The translations under genes were made by a program, and so were the position numbers. A model generated the notes under the pieces. The model was not told where the DNA came from and ran no database searches. It saw only the letters and a program-made list of their open reading frames with translations. DNA of 64,000 nt from Achatina immaculata (lineage: Eukaryota; Mollusca; Gastropoda; Stylommatophora; Achatinidae): NCBI GenBank assembly GCA_009760885.1, contig CM019715.1:19210503-19274502 (forward strand), read 5' to 3'. Below, in pieces: positions 45,959 through 57,615 of this stretch (its first letter is position 1; each line of letters starts with the position of its first letter).

Positions 45959-48900
45959 AAGAATTGACACGGTAAATCAGAACGGAGAAAGATTAACTGA
46001 AATATGTTTAACAGAGGGCATGGTCATTGGAGGCACAATATTTCCACACAAAGAGATACATAAAACAACGTGGATGTCTCCAGATGATAGAACAAGAAAC
46101 CAGATAGATCATTTTTGTATTAGAAACCAATACAGAACATCTCTGATAGATGTAAGGGTATATAGGGGGTCACAATCTGTATAGTGAAAATAAAACTAAA
46201 ACTGACAAGCCAACACAAGAAATCAATACACAGGAGGATAAACAGCCACAGCCTAAAGAAGAGAATACTAACAGTAATTTGAGTCAGGAACTTGACAATC
46301 ATTCCACAATACTCAGTGAAGGAGAGGAGATAGGTATATATGAATTATGGAATTCTTACAGCACAACCATAATTGCAACAGCAAAAGCAAGCGCTGGACT
46401 GAAAAAAAAACAAATAGAAGGGCATGGATATCAGAAAACATATGGAAGTACATACATGAAAGATGAGCAGCCAAATTAGACATGTTGAATGTAAAGACAG
46501 ACCCTGGAAAAGATCTGGCGAAAGCAACATACAAAGAAATAGACAAGAAAGTAAAAGTTCAGCTAGAAGAGAGAAAATAAAATAGAATACATAGACAATA
46601 TGACGAAAGAGGCAGAGAAAGCAGCAAAAACAGGAGACAGCAAAATATTATATAACATATAAAAGAGTCTCTCTCTCTCTCTGAACCTTAAGATCATGCT
46701 TGGGTATTGTTTCTACTGTGGCTTGGAGGCTGTTGTAAAAATCTTCTTTTAATTCTCTTCAGCTGCTTCTGTTGGTGCATAACAAACTATAATAGACAGC
46801 TTCGTGAATCATGAGTTGAAGCGTGCATATAATAATCTCTCATTTATAGGGGTCCATTTCAGCAATGCTCTTGATGCTTCTTTTGTTATAATCAATGGTA
46901 CTCCTCCTTCACGATGATCTTCTTTACCTGACCATATTATTGTATCTTCTGTGTGCTGTGTTGTTAATTTCCTTCTGCCTTGTCCTGTCCATCTTGCTTC
47001 TTGTATTCCTAGTATGTCTAGTGTGTATCTGTGCATTCCCTTGATGGTTTGTGCTAGTTTTCCAGCCTGGTTAAGTGTTCTTACATTCCAGCTGCCTATT
47101 TGCATCTTGTGTTTAGGTTCCAGGAGGTCTGCAGTCAGGCTGGGGACTTCCAGTGGCTGGCTTTCATCCACTACCTTCATGGGCTCAGTTTCCTGATAAA
47201 AGCATTTCTCCTTCCACCTGCATTTGTTGTTTCCCTTGCTTCTGTTTCTGTAGCAGTCTGATAGTTTTTTTTACCAGATAGGGTTGCTGGCCCTATGCCG
47301 AACCCTCCTTAGTCGCCTTTTACGATCATGCGTGGTAGGGTACAGTGGTCCTATTCTTTGCAGATCCCGGGTACCACACGGGGGATAAAAGAGTCTAACA
47401 GGAACTATTACATCTAAAGGAAGACCAATCTTTAGCAAAACTGGAACCCTATTAATATCAAGTAAAGACGGGCTGAACACTTCCAAGATATCGACCACAC
47501 CCAAAAGAATTCGTAAACCTTGAAACCGACTTACCAACCCCACAAGTAAATGTCAACCTAGATGAAATTACTTTGCATGAAATTGATACAACAGTGAATT
47601 TAATGGCTAACAGCAAAGCTGCTGGTGAAGATGAAATAACACCCGAAATATTAAAAGCTATCAATAGTGACAGCGTGAGACAACTACATAGAATGTTTAA
47701 CAAGATTTGGAAAGAAGAAAAGATCCCTTCTAAATGGAAAAACGAATCATTGTTAGAATACAAAAAAAGGCAACCTTAGCGATTGTAACAGTTGGAGAAG
47801 AATAACTTTAGTATCAGCTGTGTCAAAAGTATTTTGCAAAGTCATTACGAATAGACTTAAAGATATGGTTGATACCGCAATGAGAGAACAATAAGCAGGA
47901 TTTTGAAAAGGGGGAAACTGTCTCGATCAGATCTTTACTCTAAGAATAATACTTGAAGAACATATTGAAAAGCACAAACCACTAAAACTGGACTTTAAAA
48001 AGGCATTTGATAGCTTACACAGAAATTCAGCGTGGAGAATTTGAAGTCTATATGGAATACCATCTAAAACTGTCAACATCATTAAGGACCTCTACAATGG
48101 ATATATTTGTGCAGTCAAAACAAAAGAAGGGATGAGCGAATGGTTCCAGATTGAAACAGGCGTGAAACAAGGATGTATACTATCTCCTTTGCTTTTTTGG
48201 AATTGCAATAGAGTTCATAACGAAAAAATGCTACACAGGTATTGATTGGGTACATGGGACCCAACTAGAAGATCTTGATTTCGCAGGTGACATAACTCTT
48301 ATCAGTAACAATGTGAAATCAGTGCAAGAAAAAACAGACATCCTGTCTTCAGTGGCTAGCAAAATAGGACTTGAAATTACAATGACAAAACAAAAATAAT
48401 GAAAATTCCCATTAATCAAAATGGAAAATTACACGTGGAAGGTACAGATGTTGAAGAAGTCAATCTATCTGCATACTTTGGCAGCTACATAGACCAGGAT
48501 GGTGACACTAGAAAGGAAATTAGAATTAGAATTGCAAAAACAGTATCGATATTCAAGAATCTTGAGAATATATGACATTCAAAAGTTATAAGCACAAAAA
48601 CCAAGTGTAATATCCAACCTCATTTATGCATGTGAAAGCTGGAAAACAACTAAATAAATAGACAGGAAATTAGACTCTTTTGAAAACAAATGCCTAAGGA
48701 AAATATTCGGCATCAAGTGGAACGAATTCAAGAACAATGCAGAGATAAGACAGATGAGCAAACAACAACCAGTCTTATGAGTGATCAGGAAAAGGAGATG
48801 GACATATGTTTGTCACGTGATGAGAAGAAACGATCATGGAGTCCCAAAACAGGCTATAAAGTGGAATACAACAGGCCGAAAAAAAAGAGGCAGACCACGC

Positions 48901-49046
48901 GAAACTCTAAAGAGGACATTGTTAAGAGAGGCCAAATTATTAGGCATAAAACCCCTGATGAGACTGAAAAGCTGGCCGAAAACAGGCAAAATTGGCTAAC
49001 TGCCTTGCGACCATTATGTGACGTTTAACGGGACAAGCAGGATATA
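45959..49046 (+). mobile_element. LINE family C copy inserted in the Gypsy element
   Basis: It begins in the endonuclease ([39 protein letters not shown]), continues through the linker (YIDNMTKEAEKAAKTGDSKI) and, after an insertion at 46671-47384, through EIDTTVNLMANSKAAGEDEI, EEKIPSKWKNESLLEYKKRQ, FDSLHRN and ETGVKQGCILSPLLF (with a shift). The active site reads DLDFAGDITLIS (ADD changed to AGD). The rest runs through IRKRRWTYVCHVMRRNDHG to the 3' end TATGTGACGTTTAACGGGAC...GGATATAAGATAAG. It is the longest family C copy here and a useful reference for the others. Confidence 0.88.
46671..47384 (-). mobile_element. internally deleted LINE family D derivative
   Basis: 714 bp with the perfect 12-bp TSD ATAAAAGAGTCT at 46659-46670 and 47385-47396. 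On the minus strand it starts with a GC-rich 5' leader (CCCCGTGTGGTACCCGG; GGCGACTAAGGAGGG). It continues into the endonuclease N-terminus (MQIGSWNVRTLNQAGKLAQT, DILGIQEARWTGQGRRKL, KWTPINERLLYARF, then VCYAPTEAAEE after a stop). At about 46695 it jumps directly to the family's final bases TTAAGGTTCAGAGAGAGA. Everything between, including the RT, is missing, so it had both a 5' end and a 3' end when it inserted. Confidence 0.85.
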
Positions 49047-49079
49047 AGATAAGAACTAATTATATATTCGTGTTGTGAA

Positions 49080-49600
49080 TATGTTGAGAGTGTTCAACTT
49101 GTAATCTAAGATAGCACCTGAACGAGACAGAAAATCATCTTGCGAACCACATAGAAGCAATGAGAAACAATAACACCAGCAAGAGTACTAGGAAGGTGAA
49201 TTCTGCCAATGACTTTCATAGAAGAGGCAGTGACTGTCTGCAAAACTAACTCGAGCAGGCAAAAGCTTGAAAGAAGCAGACAAGGATCTGATGACAGAAT
49301 TCTTCAAAAGACATACACTAACTCATGTATCTATTAAAGCTCTAACCCTCGAAGACGCAACGGAAATAAGAGCAGGCGTAGGAGTGGGAGGATCTGCAGC
49401 CACTGTCAATAATGGTGAAGCATGCGAAAAGAAAACATAATTCCTTTTTACATGTCTAGAAGATATGTAAGCGTTTGTCGGATGTACCATGCGCCGACTT
49501 AACAGTTTAGCTATTACTTTTATCAGACCTCTGAGGACAATACCGGGCTATGTGGACCTGCTTACCACACTTGAAACATGTTCACGTATCTGCTGTCTCA
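49080..49600 (-). pseudogene. Gypsy gag zinc knuckle and aspartic protease
   Basis: A CX2CX4HX4C zinc knuckle (CFKCGKQVHIARYC) lies at 49537-49578. Downstream on the same strand, VASSRVRALIDT at about 49.34 kb is the protease active-site region, but the residue after DT is a stop instead of glycine. GAILDYKLNTLNI near 49.1 kb matches the usual C-terminal protease block. No LTR was found upstream. Confidence 0.75.
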
Positions 49601-50060
49601 TACTTAACCACTCCTCTGGATCTTGACCTATATTGGTCAGGCAAGTCATTCTTCTGGTGTGACAACATCCTGGTGAGTTACCACAAGGAGAAACCAGCTG
49701 CGCCGAATTGTCCGACTTGATTTTCTCAAAACAGCAACTTCTTTATGAGTTTTAATGGAAAACCAGACATATGGATGAGTGGTTGCAAAATTGAAGTTGT
49801 GAATGTAAAATGAGATAAAATCAACAATGCACATAAAAACTACCCAGGCGAGTTGCGATCGTCACAGGACTCTAACTAGCACAACGAAACATTGAAAAAC
49901 GTACTGACTTCGATCATACCAAAAACTCAACGCACAACCTTCCAATATTAAGGACAACCAAGTTTCCCAAACACTACATAACGAATTTACAACATTTGTC
50001 CGAAAAGGACAACCCAACTTACAGAAACCTACATAATGAATCAAGCAACACTAACACCCA

Positions 50061-50513
50061 TCCTAGCTTAAACTCTTCCCGTACCGCGCCGCCCTTTAAG
50101 TCCAGTTGCGGTTTACCGTCGGATTCCACGCCACCCTTTAAGTCTTCTGATTTGTTTCATTGAAAACCCGATGCAGCTTTTCATTTAGCCAAACATAACT
50201 ATTCTAGGCCAAAGTTTAGCTAGTTTAGCATCTGGTCATGCCGGAAAAGAAAGGAAATGAAGAAGTGGATCGATTTGAGTGTAAATTGTTCACGTTTTTT
50301 CGAGGTTGGTTGGTAGAATGGTCATACTGATCGACTAGACCTAGCTTACTAAATGTGTTTTTCACATCTGTAGACCTGTTAGATTTATTGGATATCAAAA
50401 GCATCCGCAATTATCGGTATTTCTATACCGATATAAACTTTCTGCATTGGATTCTGGCACATTTCAGGTATGTAAAACTTTGATTTTAGTGCTCAGCCCT
50501 AAAAAATATTTTT
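50061..50513. other. no gene seen; short direct repeat
   Basis: CGCCGCCCTTTAAGTC (50087) and CGCCACCCTTTAAGTC (50129) form a direct repeat about 42 bp apart in a GC-richer patch. This could be LTR or leader sequence of the Gypsy element, but no matching second LTR is visible. Confidence 0.3.
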
Positions 50514-50528
50514 AGCGCCAAAAAATCG

Positions 50529-51046
50529 CTCTTCAGAAAGTAAAACAAATAAAGAATCTGTGGAGAGGAGCAGACAGAACCACAAAAATAAGATTTTTAA
50601 GGGCATGCATCTTTCTCATAGCAACATATGCCTGTGAGACCTGGACACTTAACAAAACAGCTGAGAAACACATAAATGCCTTTGAATGTAAATGCTACAG
50701 AAGAGTTCTCCAAATATCGTGGACACAAAAAAGAACAAATATATCTATACTACAAGAGCTTAATATTGAAGAAGGCTGGCTAGTGAAGAGGATTAAAGAG
50801 AGAAAACTGAAATATTTTGGACACATTAAACGTCATGATAATTTAGAGAAGACCGTATTGGAAGGATATATAATGGGAAAAAGAAAAAGAGGAAGACCAA
50901 GACGAAGATGGCTGCAAGACATCGTTGACGATCTGGAAATGGATGCAACAGCAGCAGGCCATCTTGCTCACAACCGAGAGGCCTACAGGAGTGCTGTTTG
51001 GGAGGCAAAGTTCCGCAAAGGACATGCAAATGAATGAATGAATGAA
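50529..51046 (+). mobile_element. LINE family A, young 5'-truncated copy
   Basis: 518 bp flanked by the perfect 15-bp TSD AGCGCCAAAAAATCG at 50514-50528 and 51047-51061. It reads LQKVKQIKNLWRGADRTTKI, YACETWTLNKTAEKHINAFE and QELNIEEGWLVKRIKERKLK. The last 84 codons (50783-51037) stay open to a natural stop: RPRRRWLQDIVDDLEMDATA, then HLAHNREAYRSAVWEAKFRK, GHANE. The intact frame and perfect TSD make it the youngest-looking family A copy. It ends in GAATGAATGAATGA. Confidence 0.92.
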
Positions 51047-51061
51047 AGCGCCAAAAAATCG

Positions 51062-51357
51062 TTCCAGCTTTTCAGAACAGTTGTTTTTTTTCTATTCTTT
51101 GTTTTTTTAATGATAAATAACTTCATTTATGGAATCTTCTTTCATTTCCACTTATTTTAATATGAGATACACACGTGGTGATGAAGGAGTTTGTTTGTTA
51201 CAATGAATTTTATAAAGGGACCCCCTTATATGAAAACACCCGCTCGGCCATGTAACATCATCATCGGTACCAACGTAACGTCCGTGTTTTTTTACGCGGT
51301 ACGGGAAGAGCTAAACAACAAGACGCCCTCTCTCTCTCTCTCTCTCTCTCTCACTCA

Positions 51358-51402
<45 letters not shown>

Positions 51403-52590
51403 CCCCCACCCCCACCCCACCCCTCAAGACGAAGTATTACGTCTCGTGCAAAAGTAGCATTAGACACCGTGACCAAATGGCCAATGGGAACACGGAAAAA
51501 TATCTTGCTCCGTCCTTGCTAAAATCACCCGAGTGATTTTGACTACAAATAACTGGGTTACAACCCCCTATTCTGTTACAATTTCTGATTGCAAAAAAGT
51601 CCGCTGCATTTAAAACAAATCTCTTTCATACTTTCATTCTGTCATATTTTCACCAGAAATAATTTTTTTGGTACTAGAATTTGAATATGTAGTGAAAATT
51701 GTAAAACAGCTAACACATACTAAAAATATAGTGTAAATTATAATAAATTACTGTTAATAACGTGAGAATTCTGCATAAATAACACAAATGTACAGGTTCA
51801 GATATTTGCATTGCCATGTGTGCAGCAGTCTGAAATAGTGTAAGAACCACTGGTGTATACAGTTTAAGAAGTTATCTGTAGGTCATAAAGCATATCAATT
51901 ATTTATGGAAGTAGCTGAGCATGTAAAATGATGGGCAGATAATTTGCTAACTTGTCATATGTGGCCACAGTAGCAGCAAAGTAGTATTTATGTTTCTGGT
52001 TACACTCTTTTCACGTATGTCCGTTCTCTTTGTTGTCTATTCAAGTAATGCAGTGCCATTTGAAGTATTGTTCTCCAGATGACATAATCTTTTGATAGCT
52101 TGTCTTCGTGGCTGATGGTTTATTCTTTTTATCTAGTGCAAAAATAGTTTTTACTTTTCAATAACCACACTCATATAAAAATACCTTAAGAATGTTGCTA
52201 GAGAGTGAAATATCCTTACTGTAGTTACAGTAGTTTTGAAGCACACTGTCATGCATGAACAAAATGCAGATATAAGGATTGACAAACGAGAGCTGTTCAA
52301 GTTTTATCACACCTTCCGACAGTGTCGTAATGACTGTTGATTTACTTCAGACTTAATAGACTAAAATTCAATATGACGTTTAAAAGCCAGTATCTTTTCC
52401 ATCCAGAAATTAAGCAAAACCTGTACTGTCTACTTGCTGTCTGACTTTATGCTTATGTTTCTATTATCTTCATCATTGAAAAAAAAAACCTAAAGTTTGC
52501 AGTACCAAGGGATTCATCACCCATTTTAACAAATAACAAATCATTGAAACTTAGCTTCTACATAATTTCTGCATTCAGAATGTTGCCACT
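51062..52590. other. no gene seen
   Basis: AT-rich non-coding DNA apart from the microsatellite listed separately. Confidence 0.45.
51330..51421. repeat. compound microsatellite (CT)n-(CA)n-poly(C)
   Basis: About 25 bp of CT repeats, a short CACTCACTCTCTCA link, about 40 bp of CA repeats, then C-rich CCCCCCCACCCCCACCCC. The plus-strand 'ORF' across it is a translation of the repeat and not a gene. Confidence 0.95.
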
Positions 52591-52726
52591 GTTATTGAGC
52601 GCATCCCGCGGGAACTGCGATCAGGACGCCTCTAGCTCCAACAAGGAGTTTGTGTTGAAACACAGGCATCGCGCCGAGCTTAAAATTGATTACGGTAATT
52701 AGAATGAAATAAAATAAAAATAAATA
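52591..52726. other. GC-rich patch of unknown origin
   Basis: GCGCATCCCGCGGGAACTGC followed by GATCAGGACGCCTCTAGCTC is unusually GC-rich for this window. It does not match any repeat family identified here. No tRNA B-box is present. Confidence 0.4.
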
Positions 52727-53268
52727 AAAATATTGAAGAAGGTTGGCTAATAGAGAGAAAAACTTAAATGTTTTGGACACATTAAACCTCATGATAATCT
52801 AGAGAAGATCGTCTTGGAAGAGTACATAATGGGAAAAAAGAGATGAAGATCAAGGCGAAAATGGCTGCAAGACAACGTGGATAATCTGCAAATGGATGCA
52901 CCAGCAGCAGAACATCTTGCTTACAACCGATTTTCATTAATCAAGACCCTAATCTTCACAGGATTTAAACTTTCTGTCGTTAGTCACGACCATCTGTCAT
53001 CACCTCCCATAAGTTTAAACTTTCTTGCTATTAGTCAAGACTTTATTTTACAACAAAAGACGAAGTAGGGTTAGAGCAGGAAAAAATGAAAAAGTAGTTC
53101 TTGACCAGCTAAAAAAAAGTTGAAAGTTAAGAGAAATAAATTGGTTTGCTATCTGTTTTTAGCTGTGTTTAGGAAGTCACTACATTAGTACATAATGGGT
53201 TGGGGCCTACAGGAGAGCTGTTAGGGAGGCAAAGTTCCGCAAGGGACATGTAAATGACTGACTGACTG
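52727..53268 (+). mobile_element. LINE family A fragment split by a 0.27-kb insertion
   Basis: The left part (52727-52931) carries YFGHI-region sequence and GCTGCAAGACAACGTGG...GCTTACAACCGA. The right part (53204-53268) resumes with GCCTACAGGAGAGCTGTTAGG and ends GACTGACTGACTGAG. The intervening 272 bp matches no family found here. Confidence 0.8.
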
Positions 53269-54542
53269 AGTCAAAAGCAGAATTTGGCTTTAAAAGCAGT
53301 CTTCCAGGGCAGTGTTTCTCAGGCTTGTTGGATTACCGCCTCCTTTTCTCTCAGAGCACGTCCTCAATGCCCCCCCCCCAACCTCAATGCAATGCGACAG
53401 TTCGTTTCTGGTTCTTCGTATTGCCGTTTCATTTCATCGAAACTTTACCTAAATATCATGTTGAGTATTGATACATAGTATAGTATAGTGATCCTGGAAG
53501 GAATCGAGGTCTGGCCAGTTTTTTTGCTTGAGTAGGCTGTGAAGCTGGTATGTCTGGAGGATATGCTATGCTGTCGGTGTCTCTTCACGACAGGCGCATT
53601 GGGTCTGTAGAGCAAACTTTCTGTGCTTTGTTCTCGTTGAGTTTGTCGTCTATTGTTGGCCTTTTTTAGGTGTCGTTTTAGGGAATTTTTCTTTGTTAAT
53701 TTTTTGTTGTATACTGAGCTACATATCGATCCGTTGCATTCTTCCTCCCTCTTTTATGAATCTGTTTGCTTCTTTATTTTACTGGATCTTACTATAGATG
53801 ACTTTTTAAAACAAAATTATGTTCTCATTTGTGTCAAGGCTTCTGGCAGGCTGTCTGTTTTCTTTTGGTGTTTCATTGCATATGTGACGGACATTGAGAC
53901 TGCGAAAAATACAATATGCTTCTCTATATAGTTTTTGCCGTCTCTTGTTTCTTCATTGCTTCCGCCTTTGCTCTGTTAGTATAAGCAGCTATTGGCCGAC
54001 TATCTGTACTGTTTGTGCTTTAATTTTCTCAATATTCGGTGGCATTTTGTTGGTCTGTCTTTGTATATATGTGTCCAGTATTTCTAGGACAGTTTTTTAA
54101 ATGTATTTCCTCGGTGTCACTTGTTTATCTGTTAATGTTTGAGTTACTTTTCCTGGATATCTGAGTTGATTTGATAGGCCTTGGAGTTTGTGTGTGTGTA
54201 TGTTTGCTTGTCCATAGTGAAAACTTCCTATATTTTTAGAGAGGCTTGCTTTCTGCGTGTGGGGTTTCTGGATCATCTTGTTGGAGTTCATTTGTTCTTT
54301 GGGTGAAGTTTGTTATTTTTTAACGTGCCTTTGCCCTCGTTGTATAAGCAGTCATCAATGAAGAGGTTTTTTTTTTCAGTCTTCTGATCGTAATAGTGTA
54401 TTACCAGTGAATTACGAGGGCAAGTTAAAAAGAAAAAAGTAACCTCAACTCTTTCACTGACGAAATAATTTCCATGCACTGCCAGAGTAACTATCGATGA
54501 AAAATTTTGATAGAAAGAAACTGGAAGATTGTGTTATCCTAT
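53269..54542. other. no gene seen
   Basis: Non-coding. TTTCATTTCATCGAAACTTTACCTAAATATCATGTTGAGTATTG at 53428-53471 recurs at 54901-54943, so a short stretch is duplicated 1.5 kb apart. Confidence 0.5.
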
Positions 54543-54555
54543 AATTTAAAACTAT

Positions 54556-54861
54556 CATCATCATAATCATCATCAGGTGCCGTGCCGACTGGCGTTGGCT
54601 ATTATGCTTCTCCAGAGTACACGATCCATCAGCTCAGTTGGTGATCTCCTTTCACACCATCCCGTCAGACTGTCCAGTATCATTTCTCTTGGTCTTCATC
54701 TTGATCTTCTTCCTTCTATTTTTTCCTCTTGTTATAATATTTTCAAGGCCCCCTCTTCCTATGAAAGTACATAAAGTCTCTCTCTTATCTGACAAGATTT
54801 TGTCTCTCCAGCTCTTCTCATACATTCTTCATTAGTTATTTTTGCTGTCTAGGGGATTCGC
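54556..54861 (-). mobile_element. RTE/BovB-like LINE (family B) 3' end
   Basis: A 306-bp, 5'-truncated copy with the perfect 13-bp TSD AATTTAAAACTAT at 54543-54555 and 54862-54874. It shares CATCAGGTGCCG, GCCGACTGGCGTTGGCT, ATGCTTCTCCAGAGTACACG and the RT C-terminal end with the copy at 4.3 kb. Its tail is (GAT)n on the minus strand. Confidence 0.92.
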
Positions 54862-54874
54862 AATTTAAAACTAT

Positions 54875-57363
54875 GAATTGGATTTAAAATATGCGACTTT
54901 TCATTTCATTGAAACTTTACCTAAATATCATGTTGAGTATTGATTCATGTAAATTTGCAAGACCTACCAATACTGCTAGTGTTGGTCCTGAGCGAATTAG
55001 TTAATGTTGCTCTTTAAAAATCTGACAGTAATAGTACATATATGTTAAGCCATCCTTCTTCAGATATATATGTGCAGTGGCACGTTGGCCATTCTGAAAA
55101 TATGACGTCAGGAGATCATATCTAAGATGGTTGGTTTCTTTGGAAGTATGCACGAGAGAACAACAGTGAGCAATTATTCGTTTATTGAGTGTCTCCCGTT
55201 TGGAAGCTCACTAGAGACTATGATGGTATATTACTTCCGGCCACAGACCAAGCGAGTCACCAATAAGCAGCAACATTCTTTCTTGGCGAAAGCAAAAAAG
55301 GTTCCGCACAACTTCGTCGGCACGAAAGCTGACGCTCACGATCCTCCAAAAACAGTAAAGACCCAACCCTGGCACATTACATACCCTGAGGAACCAAAAT
55401 CAACGGCGAAGCATTGCTTGAGAACCACTTGAAACCTGCAACCAGGACAAAAAAAAAGTCGCGGTTTGCTCAGTTTGTGTGTAATACAGCATGATTAACG
55501 CGCGGTCTCAGAGAGCATGTACATTAGTTCAATAAATTAGGAATCTCCTTTTGGAGTGTCTTCCAGCTCCTTACACAGTCATCTGATCTCGCATCATAGG
55601 ATTATTATTGGTTTGGACTCTTCAAGGAGGTGCTAGATGGGAAGTGCAGACGAAGAGATCATGCATAAGCTACGTAGCTTCAGGGTCAGTTAGAATATTT
55701 TTTTTTCCTCGAGAAAAATCCTCGAGATTAGTGAAGCGGTGGAAGAAAGTTGTGGGGACTATTTTGAAAAATGATAAGGCATTTTCATCATATTTGTACA
55801 TTTTAATGTTAAAAAATAGGGTTATTTTTTACTCTATCTCGTTTTAAAGATGTTGATAACAATATCATCATTTTTTTTCTGAGGCAGATCAAACGCTTCA
55901 CACGAAAACCAGCATATTAGGAGCAGGCCCAATGAGAGGTGGGGGGTGGGGTGTAGCCGGTACAATTTTCCGGGGTCCGGACGGCTTCTCTCTTAAGCTT
56001 GGACTCGGAGGACTAACATTGTTTTCAGGAGCAAGGCCCGAATGGATGAAATAAAGAATGAAATTAACAGGACAAGTTTACTGAGGAAAAAAAAAAAAAG
56101 AAATAGTTTTGACTTACAAAATTTCTCTCGGAGACTGATTAGGAGTGATAAAAAAAGAAATCTTTATCACACCATATGACTGAACTTGCATTCTTTGGAT
56201 GCTTTATTTCATCTTAACAGGAAATATTTCTATAAATGTCTTCTGCTAAAGTCGTCCACTGCGTCCCTTGGTTCTGTTCAAAATGTATTCCGCGTTACTG
56301 AAAATGTCTCCCCAACACTAATTTAAATACGAAAGAAACAGGAAAAAAATTCTCAGGGACAAGTTCTGGAGAGTCAGTAGGCTAAGGGATAACATATGGC
56401 TGTATGTTATTTTGGATTTTAAAAAATAAAAAGGTCAAACACTGGCGTCTTTGAAAGCAAGTGTTTTTTGTGGTGCACGAGCTTGTCTATGGTCACTCAT
56501 AATGCTCTACGAATCCTTCCAATATTTTCCCTCAAATGTCATAGGAAATTATTCTAATGTTGTTGATTCACTGTTTGTCCGTGTGGAATAAATTCCCAGT
56601 ACACATGTCATTTTCTGGAAAAAAAGAATGTTTCGCGAGATTTTCTCTTGTTTCTTCATTGTAATGCTCGTTTTGTTTTCGGATCATATCTGTATAGGTC
56701 CGTGTTTCGTCATTAGTAACGATATTAGAAGACAAAAATGTGCATCATTGTCACATATGGAGTCTTTTGAGATCTTGACAAACCTTTGGTCTGGCGTCAA
56801 CAATCCTCAGTCAAAATGCTTCGACTTGATTAATATGATATTTTAGTTGTGTCTGAAATAAATCTATTAAATAGTTTTATATAGATCCGTGTGAACTATT
56901 TCTCTCAGTTGTTCAGTGCTTCAATATTTTTTTCTTACTAAACAGCACGAGCATTCGTTGTCAAAAAGACTGTCATTTATATATGTCCGCTGAGAGGATA
57001 CCTTCAGGTTGAAGGATAAATGGCTAAATACCCCGAGAGGTTTCCACGGAGTGGACAGGCTGGGTTTTGATTTTTGTTTCTAAAGAAAAAAAAATGCAGA
57101 CCTTACAATGATTCACTCGCATTTCCCACGAAACTAGTGTTCAAAGCCGTTCAACATCACGCCGCCCTCGAATATCATCAGCTGAATTTTTACAACCATG
57201 AAAACCACTAACCTCTAGCCCTACAACATCAATCACTGAGCTTTTTAAAAGCAATTTATGGGCCGAGAAATTTACAAAGCTTGAAACATTTCACATATAC
57301 GTTTTTCTTTCATCACAACCACTGTGTGGAGCACAAAAACTGCTACAAATTGTCCGTACGCAC

Positions 57364-57365
<2 letters not shown>
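54875..57365. other. no confident gene
   Basis: Unrecognised sequence downstream of the SLC17 gene's 3' end. A plus-strand frame of 101 codons (55127-55432) starts with ATG, is K/T/P-rich towards its end and lies in GC-richer DNA. It has no domain I know and I cannot support it as a gene. Confidence 0.35.
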
Positions 57366-57366
<1 letters not shown>

Positions 57367-57417
<51 letters not shown>

Positions 57418-57429
57418 GGGGGGGGGGAG
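57367..57429. repeat. (GA)n microsatellite with a G run
   Basis: About 45 bp of GA repeats followed by TAGGGGGGGGGGAGAGAG. Confidence 0.95.
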
Positions 57430-57615
57430 AGAGTTATAAAAAAAATCACAATATTCTCCCAGCGTCGATTTTTATTTCCTGTTCAGTAAAAAAAGAAATT
57501 CATTTCTTAGTGTAAATAAAACAATAAACCCGACCATTCGATCAGCCAGAGTAGAATATTTATGTATTTATGTAAGCAGAATTTTTATTTCAGAAAAAAA
57601 TTATAATGGTATATA

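Larger units (their letters stand above)
43465..50060 (-). mobile_element. Gypsy-type LTR retroelement, decayed, split by a LINE
   Basis: Minus-strand order agrees with Gypsy elements: a gag zinc knuckle (49537-49578), aspartic protease remnant (49.4-49.08 kb), reverse transcriptase and RNase H (45.56-44.13 kb). A possible integrase N-terminal zinc-binding remnant follows at 43.85-43.66 kb (FHSLDLETREKF, FSHSC). A family C LINE occupies 45959-49046 between protease and RT. I could not find LTRs or the integrase core, so both ends are uncertain. Multiple stops and shifts show it is a fossil. Confidence 0.75.

Noticed and set aside
55127..55432. 101-codon plus-strand open frame as a small gene
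   Set aside because: There is no recognisable domain, promoter or splice context. The length is within what chance gives in a 64-kb window.
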